Origin: Hyphomonadaceae bacterium UBA4763 | GTDB taxonomy: Bacteria > Pseudomonadota > Alphaproteobacteria > Caulobacterales > Aquidulcibacteraceae | DNA length: 19,711 nt | Assembly: GCA_002403455.1 (NCBI GenBank) | Contig: DHHV01000052.1 | Span: forward strand, 20,481-40,191 | Direction: 5' to 3' | In this document: piece by piece, positions 15,047 through 19,711 of the stretch | How the letters are laid out: each line of letters opens with the position of its first letter | Numbering within the stretch: the first letter of the stretch is position 1 | Position numbers and translations under genes: made by a program | The notes under the pieces: model-generated | The model's database searches: none | Told to the model about the DNA's origin: nothing | Seen by the model: the letters and a program-made list of their open reading frames with translations, nothing else

Positions 15047-15976
15047 CTAATCCCGATGCGCGGCGCGGCGCAAGCGATCATTGATGGCAAGGCCGAGCCC
15101 GTGATCGGGGATCGGCTCGATGACGATAGCGCTGGGGCCGATGGCGTCGGCGGCGCGCAAAAAGGCGTAGAGCGTCGCGGCGGCTTGCGCCAAATCACCG
15201 GCGGGCGACAAATTCCACTCGGGCGCGGCGCGTGAATGGGGGCCAAATCCGATCAGGATGTCGCCGGGGGATGGGTCATGGCGGTTGAGGCGCACGGGCG
15301 CAGCCGGCGCGTAATGGGCAAGCAATTGACCGGGCGCGGTGATGTCATCGCTCGGCGCAGGCGGGCGCACGGGGCAGTGACTGACGGCCTCCAACATCTC
15401 TGCGGTGACAAAGCCGGGCCGTAAAATGTGAACGACATCGTCCGCCGCAACGCGAATGATCGTGCTTTCGAGCCCGATCCGGCAGGCCCCGCCATCGAGC
15501 AGAAAGGGCGTCTCAGCGCCAAACTCGGCCGTGACATGGGCGGGCAAAGTCGGCGAAATCCGCCCGGAGCGATTGGCCGAAGGCGCAGCGATCGGGCGAG
15601 CCAATCCCTCGATCAGCGCCAGCATGATCGGATGATCGGGCATGCGCAGCGCAACGCTGGCAAGGCCGGCGCAAGCAAGATCGCAGGGTAGATCCGGCTG
15701 GCGCCGGTCGGCGACGATGGTGAGCGGCCCCGGCCAAAATCGCGCGGCGAGCCGCAGCTCGATCGGCCCCAAATAAGCGATGTCTTGCGCCATCGCGAGG
15801 CTTGCCACATGCGCGATCAGCGGGTTGAAGGCCGGGCGGGCTTTCAACGCAAAGATTTGGGCGATCGCCTGCGGATTGCCGGCATCGGCGGCAAGGCCAT
15901 AGACCGTCTCGGTCGGGGCGACCACCAATTGGCCGGCGCGCAACAGATCAATGGCGCGCGCAAGCGAGTCGCCCAT
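15047..15976 (-). CDS. sua5: L-threonylcarbamoyladenylate synthase, Sua5 long form
   Basis: Makes L-threonylcarbamoyl-AMP from threonine, bicarbonate and ATP for the universal t6A modification at position 37 of ANN-decoding tRNAs. The YrdC domain covers about residues 1-200: PTETVYGL (21-28), KARPAFNPL (45-53), APSANRSG (131-138) and LESTI (169-173). The linker APGQLLAHYAP (214-224) leads into the C-terminal Sua5 domain, giving 309 residues, the usual size of the long form. The frame is open to 16072, but the extra residues overlap the upstream YceI gene. The ATG at 15976, 13 bases after the YceI stop, puts the domain at the N-terminus. Its ribosome binding site is weak, so translation may depend on coupling with the YceI gene. 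It is a housekeeping gene inside an otherwise envelope-related series. Confidence 0.94.
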   Translation of the reverse strand: MGDSLARAIDLLRAGQLVVAPTETVYGLAADAGNPQAIAQIFALKARPAFNPLIAHVASLAMAQDIAYLGPIELRLAARFWPGPLTIVADRRQPDLPCDLACAGLASVALRMPDHPIMLALIEGLARPIAAPSANRSGRISPTLPAHVTAEFGAETPFLLDGGACRIGLESTIIRVAADDVVHILRPGFVTAEMLEAVSHCPVRPPAPSDDITAPGQLLAHYAPAAPVRLNRHDPSPGDILIGFGPHSRAAPEWNLSPAGDLAQAAATLYAFLRAADAIGPSAIVIEPIPDHGLGLAINDRLRRAAHRD

Positions 15977-15989
15977 CACTTCGGGTCCG

Positions 15990-16568
15990 TTATGACGCGG
16001 TGGCCGTGAGCGTAATTTCGACGTCGATGATCTTGCTGACCCATTCGCCCTTGGGGTCGACCGTGGCGCCAATGCCGAAAAAGGTGCGGTCGATCTTGAG
16101 CTTGGCGTTGAGCGTGCCGACTTTGCCGGCGGGATCGACGGTGAAGGGCAGCTCGACGGGTAAGCTTTTGCCTCGGATAGTCAGCGCGCCCTTGGCGAGG
16201 AAGGCATTGGCGCCGGTCTTCGTAAAGGACTGGGCGCGAAACTCGGCTTTCGGGGTCGCTTTGCTGGCGAGCCATTCGCCATCGGGCAGGGTGGCGTCAT
16301 ATTGTTTATTGCCAGTGCGCGCCGAAACGAGGTCAATCGTCACCGCAGCGCTGCCGGCTTCCGGTTGGGCCGGATCGAATTCGATTTGCGCGGTCCAAGC
16401 GGTAAAGCCGCCGTTGAACTTGGTCCCGGCATGGTCGCCGGAAAAGCGGATCGCGCTTGACTTTGCATCCACCGACCACGGCTTGGCGAAAGCGGGACCA
16501 GCGGCCAGCAGCATTACCGCGCCGACCAGCGCCGAATAGGCGCGGCGCGATGGTATCGAAACCAACAT
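15990..16568 (-). CDS. YceI family periplasmic protein
   Basis: A 192-residue secreted protein of the YceI (lipocalin-like) family; characterised members bind long polyisoprenoid lipids in a beta-barrel. The signal peptide MLVSIPSRRAYSALVGAVML and following LAAGPAFA suggest cleavage after Ala28, before KPWSVD. The mature part starts with the family pattern WSVDAKSSAIRFSGDHAG and ends with a beta-rich stretch (FFGIGATVDPKGEWVS, VEITLTATAS). The ATG at 16568 is chosen because GGAG lies seven bases upstream and it gives a clean signal peptide; an upstream start at 16586 would spoil it. It follows the cytochrome b561 gene by 25 bases and precedes sua5 by 13, so co-transcription is likely. The ligand is not known; an isoprenoid quinone or precursor fits the b561 neighbour. 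Confidence 0.92.
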   Translation of the reverse strand: MLVSIPSRRAYSALVGAVMLLAAGPAFAKPWSVDAKSSAIRFSGDHAGTKFNGGFTAWTAQIEFDPAQPEAGSAAVTIDLVSARTGNKQYDATLPDGEWLASKATPKAEFRAQSFTKTGANAFLAKGALTIRGKSLPVELPFTVDPAGKVGTLNAKLKIDRTFFGIGATVDPKGEWVSKIIDVEITLTATAS

Positions 16569-16593
16569 TATGGAACTCCAAGCCAAGGAAGAC

Positions 16594-17178
16594 TCAGCGC
16601 GCCCGCAACCACGGGGCCATCCGTGTCAGGACCGCGTCTTTATCGACGAAATGATGGCGCAAAGCGGCGCCGACATGCAAAACAACCAGCGCGATCGCGC
16701 CGAACGCCAAGATTTCGTGGGTTTCCTTGAACAAACCTTCGATCGGTTTCTTGGCTTCGGGCGTCAGCTCGGCAAAACCGGGGAAATGCGGCACTTCGAT
16801 CACGCCGAAATAAAAGGTCGGGACGCCCCAGGCCGAAGCCGACACCATCAGATAGCCACTGACCGGCAGCGCCAATAAAAGCACATAGAATGCGCCATGG
16901 GTGAGAGTTGACACGGTCTTTTGCCAAGCCGGCATGGCGACCGGCAAAGGCGGCGGGCGATGGCTTAGCCGCCAAATCACCCGCGCCAATGTCAAGGCCA
17001 AAACCGTTAGACCGATCGATTTGTGCATTTGGATCATTTCAAAGCGCAAGGCGCGCGGCAGCGCGTCGATCTTGGTCATCGACAAGCCGGCAATGATCAA
17101 GCCGATCACCAGGGCGGCAATCAGCCAATGCAGCACAATCGCAACAGAGGTATAATGATCGACGCGCGCCTTGGTCAT
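16594..17178 (-). CDS. Cytochrome b561 (di-haem membrane protein)
   Basis: A 194-residue integral inner-membrane cytochrome of the prokaryotic b561 (CybB-like) family. Four membrane helices are visible at about residues 10-32, 50-68, 93-113 and 153-173. Candidate haem ligands are His17, His52, His154 and His168, matching the four-helix, two-haem-b arrangement. Known members exchange electrons between the quinone pool and periplasmic partners; E. coli CybB has been described as a superoxide:ubiquinone oxidoreductase. The ATG at 17178 lies 26 bases after the stop of the upstream YceI gene; the ribosome binding site (AAAGGC) is weak. It is sandwiched between two YceI genes, and YceI-b561 adjacency is common in proteobacteria, which points to a joint isoprenoid-quinone redox role. 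The partner is unproven. Confidence 0.93.
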   Translation of the reverse strand: MTKARVDHYTSVAIVLHWLIAALVIGLIIAGLSMTKIDALPRALRFEMIQMHKSIGLTVLALTLARVIWRLSHRPPPLPVAMPAWQKTVSTLTHGAFYVLLLALPVSGYLMVSASAWGVPTFYFGVIEVPHFPGFAELTPEAKKPIEGLFKETHEILAFGAIALVVLHVGAALRHHFVDKDAVLTRMAPWLRAR

Positions 17179-17204
17179 CGGTTTTGCCTTTTTGAAAATC
17201 TTCC

Positions 17205-17813
17205 TCAGCCTTGGCGCTGGAATTCGGCTTCGATGACCAGCATGACGTCATCGCCGATATTAGGCACAAGCGCCGTCATGCCAAATTCCGAGCGCTTGAT
17301 CATGCCAACGGCGGAGACCCCGATGGTTGGGCGCTGGTTGAAGGGATGCGGCTTGGCGGCGTTCAACGTCACCGCGAGCGCCACCGGCTTGGTGACGCCG
17401 CGCAAGGTGAGATTGCCATAGGCAAGGCCGGTCGTCGCAGAGGTCCGCTCGAGCCGGGTCGATTTGAAGGTAATCTCGGGGAAGGCCGCGCCGTTCAAAA
17501 AGCGCTCGCCGGCGCCGATTTCCTTGTCGAAATCAACGCGTTGCGGATCGGGAAAGTCGGTGCGCACCGAATTGGGATCGATGGTGACGTCGATTGCGCT
17601 TTGGGTCGGATCTTGGGCGTTGAGGTTGATGGTTGCGGTGAATTTGGTGAAGCGCGCCGTGTAATTGGAAAAGCCAAGATGGCTCACCCGCCAGGTGAGG
17701 CTCGCATGGGTCGGGTCGACCGCATAGGTCCCGGACTCGACTGCCAAAGCTTGGGCATGCGCGGCGCCGATCAAGGCAGTCGTCATCGCCAATCCTAAAA
17801 TCATTGCGCGCAT
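17205..17813 (-). CDS. YceI family periplasmic protein
   Basis: A 202-residue secreted YceI-family protein. The signal peptide is MRAMILGLAMTTALIGAAHA, with cleavage after Ala20. The mature protein opens with the family pattern GTYAVDPTHASLTWRVSHLG and contains DFPDPQRVDFDKEI, FLNGAAFPEITFKST and GNLTLRGVTKPVAL, the core blocks of the polyisoprenoid-binding beta-barrel. The start at 17813 is fixed by a strong GGAGGG site; an in-frame ATG at 17831 lies upstream of that site. The gene opens the YceI - b561 - YceI - sua5 series. The 180 bases upstream (17814-17993) contain no gene and should carry any separate promoter; I found no clear one. Confidence 0.94.
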   Translation of the reverse strand: MRAMILGLAMTTALIGAAHAQALAVESGTYAVDPTHASLTWRVSHLGFSNYTARFTKFTATINLNAQDPTQSAIDVTIDPNSVRTDFPDPQRVDFDKEIGAGERFLNGAAFPEITFKSTRLERTSATTGLAYGNLTLRGVTKPVALAVTLNAAKPHPFNQRPTIGVSAVGMIKRSEFGMTALVPNIGDDVMLVIEAEFQRQG

Positions 17814-17817
17814 ATTT

Positions 17818-17823
17818 CCCTCC
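17818..17823 (-). promoter_or_regulatory. Ribosome binding site fixing the YceI start
   Basis: On the minus strand GGAGGG lies four bases before the ATG at 17813. It is the clearest ribosome binding site of the minus-strand genes here and decides between the ATGs at 17813 and 17831. Confidence 0.7.
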
Positions 17824-17993
17824 AAATTCATGTTAAGCGTTGATTGCGCCAGTCGATGGTGCGCATGGCTTGCATGGTGAGCGATATGTGCCGGTTACAA
17901 GGGATCGTCTAGAGCGGAGCGGGCAACAATCAATTTCCTCACAGGAGCTTGACCGGCATTGGGGAAGCAGCCAACCATCGGAAGTGCGTGTGT

Positions 17994-18641
17994 TCAAGGC
18001 TCGTTCGACGCCGCAGCGCGCTTAAATTCAATATCGATTTCGACCTCGATGTCGCGTCCGACACCGAAATTGCTCCAGGCGTCCGCCCCAAAATCGGTGC
18101 GATCAAAGCGGGTGCGCGCCGTAAAACCGATCAAATCCTCGCCGGAAAAGGGCGAGCGCAGCGCGCCATTATAGGTGACTTCCAGGGCGACCGGCCGTGT
18201 TTGCCCGCGCAAGGTGAGAAGACCATCGACGACGCCTTCGCGCGCGCCGAAGGCCCGGGCGCCGGTTGACTGAAAGCCGATCTCCGGAAAGGCGCCGCCA
18301 TTGAGGACATCGGCTTTCTCGGCCAATTGCCGGTCAAAATCTGCAAGGCCCGTATCGATCGAGGCGGCGGCGATGCGGACGTCCAGAAAGCTTCTTTCCG
18401 GCGCCTCGGGATCGAAATCCAGGCTTGCGGCGATCTCGGTAAAGCGCGCGCTAAAGCGCGACAGCCCGTTCAGATGCGCCACGCGAAAAATCAGGCTGGT
18501 ATGGGCCGGGTCATTGACAAAGGCGCCGGCGCGGAGAGCGGTCGGCTCCACTTTGGGAACGCTGACGCAGGCGCTGGCGATAGCGCCCAGCCCCGCAAGG
18601 GTCAGGACCTGGCGTCGGGCGAAAGGCGGCGCGCCGGTCAT
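17994..18641 (-). CDS. YceI family lipoprotein, possible Tat substrate
   Basis: A third YceI-family protein, 215 residues. The N-terminus MTGAPPFARRQVLTLAGLGA with following IASAC carries twin arginines (Arg9-Arg10) before a hydrophobic stretch and a cysteine at position 25, so it looks like a lipoprotein, perhaps exported by the Tat route. The lipobox (ASAC) is not perfect. Family blocks follow: AFVNDPAHTSLIFRVAHLNG, FDRQLAEKADVLNGGAFPEI, GLLTLRGQTRPVAL and FGADAWSNFGVGRDIEVEID. The ATG at 18641 overlaps the TGA of the acyl-CoA dehydrogenase gene by four bases (ATGA on the minus strand), so the two are translationally coupled; the longer frame to 18707 runs inside that gene and is rejected. 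A membrane-anchored isoprenoid carrier is the simplest reading. The ligand is unknown. Confidence 0.9.
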   Translation of the reverse strand: MTGAPPFARRQVLTLAGLGAIASACVSVPKVEPTALRAGAFVNDPAHTSLIFRVAHLNGLSRFSARFTEIAASLDFDPEAPERSFLDVRIAAASIDTGLADFDRQLAEKADVLNGGAFPEIGFQSTGARAFGAREGVVDGLLTLRGQTRPVALEVTYNGALRSPFSGEDLIGFTARTRFDRTDFGADAWSNFGVGRDIEVEIDIEFKRAAASNEP

Positions 18642-19711
18642 GCGCTCAACGCCGCGAGATCCGGCGCGAACAGACTGGCGGCGCCCGATTTGACGCGCGC
18701 CGCCCACCCCTGCGCCATCGGCAAATGCTGGTCGCAGAAAATCTTTGCGAGGCCAATTTGCGCATCGAGGAACACCTGATCGGCGCCGTCCTGCATTTTC
18801 GCCCGAACCGCAGCCTGCGCGCCCTCCAGCAATAATCCCGCCGCCGCTGTTTCCGCGACCAGCGTCAAAAAGGCGCTCGCCCCGGCCAAGGCGTCGCGGC
18901 GATCATTCGCGCCCGATTGCAGGATCCAGGCGCCGGCGTCCTGGGCGGCCTGCACGCTGGCGCTGAGCAGGCCGGCGCAGGATTGCACGCGCTCATCGCG
19001 ATAAGCGCTGCTTTGCGCCGCGGTGCGCCGGCAGGTCTCCATTAGTTCTTTAAACGCGACGCCGCGATCGGCGAGCAGCTTGCGCCCAACAAGATCAATG
19101 GCCTGAATGCCGTTGGTTCCCTCGTAAATCGGGGCGATCCGCGCATCGCGCAAATGCTGGGCCGCGCCGGTTTCCTCAACAAAGCCCATGCCGCCATGCA
19201 CTTGAATGCCGATCGAGGCGACCTCGACGCCCATATCGCTGCACCAGGCTTTGGCGAGCGGGGTGAGCAGGTCTTCGCGGCGACGTGAGGCGACGCGCGC
19301 TTCGGCGCTGTCGCTGGCGATGGCCAAATCGGCGGCGACAGCGGTTGCAAGGCATAGAGCGCGGCCGGCGGCGATCTTGGCGGCCATGCTGGCGATCATG
19401 CGGCGTACATCCGGATGAAGGATGATTGGGGCGGGATTGACGATTTCGCCATGGCCCAGCTCGGCGCGGCCTTGTTTGCGCTCGGTCGCAAAGCTGCGGG
19501 CTTGCTGCAGCGCCCGTTCGGCGATCGCAACGCCCTGCGCCCCGACATGCAGACGCGCAGAGTTCATCATCGTGAACATGGCGGCGAGGCCAAAGCCTTC
19601 TTGGCCGATCAGATAGCCGATCGCGCCGTCTTTTTCGCCAAACGCCATGGTGCACGTCGGCGAGGCGTGAATGCCGAGCTTATGTTCGACGCCGATGGCG
19701 CGCAGATCATT
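18638..19711 (-). CDS. Acyl-CoA dehydrogenase, C-terminal part (cut by window edge)
   Basis: The last 357 residues of a FAD-dependent acyl-CoA dehydrogenase, which forms a trans-2-enoyl-CoA and passes electrons to electron-transfer flavoprotein. The frame is open to the window edge and begins NDLRAIGVEHKLGIHASPTC, matching the middle of the long (about 590-600 residue) subfamily that includes 3-methylmercaptopropionyl-CoA dehydrogenase-like enzymes. MFTMMNSARLHVGAQGVAIA and VASIGIQVHGGMGFVEETGA are conserved helices, and IYEGTNGIQAIDLVGRK contains the likely catalytic Glu. A C-terminal helical domain of about 150 residues follows, as in that subfamily. The start and substrate pocket lie outside the window. 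Its stop is coupled to the YceI lipoprotein gene. The substrate cannot be assigned. Confidence 0.93.
   Translation of the reverse strand, partial: NDLRAIGVEHKLGIHASPTCTMAFGEKDGAIGYLIGQEGFGLAAMFTMMNSARLHVGAQGVAIAERALQQARSFATERKQGRAELGHGEIVNPAPIILHPDVRRMIASMAAKIAAGRALCLATAVAADLAIASDSAEARVASRRREDLLTPLAKAWCSDMGVEVASIGIQVHGGMGFVEETGAAQHLRDARIAPIYEGTNGIQAIDLVGRKLLADRGVAFKELMETCRRTAAQSSAYRDERVQSCAGLLSASVQAAQDAGAWILQSGANDRRDALAGASAFLTLVAETAAAGLLLEGAQAAVRAKMQDGADQVFLDAQIGLAKIFCDQHLPMAQGWAARVKSGAASLFAPDLAALSA

Noticed and set aside
17814..17993. Possible separate promoter upstream of the YceI-b561 series
   Set aside because: Several TTG-containing -35-like boxes exist on the minus strand, but none has a fair -10 box at 16-18 bases.
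1..19711. CRISPR arrays, insertion sequences, phage or toxin-antitoxin genes
   Set aside because: I saw no regularly spaced repeats, transposase or integrase motifs, or small paired genes of this kind anywhere in the window.

Overview
This looks like a chromosomal segment from a GC-rich, hopanoid-producing alphaproteobacterium, probably Hyphomicrobiales-like. The evidence is the gene content (hpnH, an ispA-dxs pair, YceI/cytochrome b561 genes, the long form of Sua5) and the alphaproteobacterial flavour of the proteins. The exact lineage cannot be read from the window. I see no rRNA, tRNA, insertion sequence, phage gene or CRISPR array.

Layout. Positions 1-2859 (minus strand) hold xseA (exonuclease VII large subunit), a GT-A fold glycosyltransferase and the first codons of another gene that leaves the window. 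A roughly 310-base AT-richer divergent spacer follows. Positions 3174-7902 (plus strand) form a compact four-gene operon: polyprenyl-phosphate sugar-1-phosphate transferase, flippase, GT2 glycosyltransferase, NodB-type polysaccharide deacetylase. The order of these functions is the same as hfsE-hfsF-hfsG-hfsH of the Caulobacter holdfast locus, so I infer a surface or adhesive polysaccharide. No polymerase or export gene is in the window.

Positions 7899-12121 are an isoprenoid/hopanoid block. hpnH (adenosylhopane synthase, minus strand) is divergent from ispA and dxs (plus strand). The last two supply C5 units and farnesyl diphosphate, the route to squalene and hopanoids. The hpnH start region carries a plausible sigma70 promoter with a perfect inverted repeat across the predicted transcription start, which suggests a dedicated repressor.

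Positions 12139-14057 hold a metallo-beta-lactamase-fold hydrolase (minus) divergent from an SDR-like protein (plus) whose catalytic Tyr is replaced by Phe. Positions 14061-19711 are a minus-strand series: an acyl-CoA dehydrogenase (cut by the window edge), a YceI lipoprotein translationally coupled to it, then YceI - cytochrome b561 - YceI - Sua5 - trypsin-like protease, with short gaps. Three YceI paralogues around one b561 gene suggest a periplasmic or membrane isoprenoid-quinone function.

The most interesting points are the holdfast-like gene order, the candidate operator at hpnH, the YceI/b561/acyl-CoA dehydrogenase cluster, the sharp base-composition break inside the priming transferase gene, and the high number of GCGATCGC octamers.
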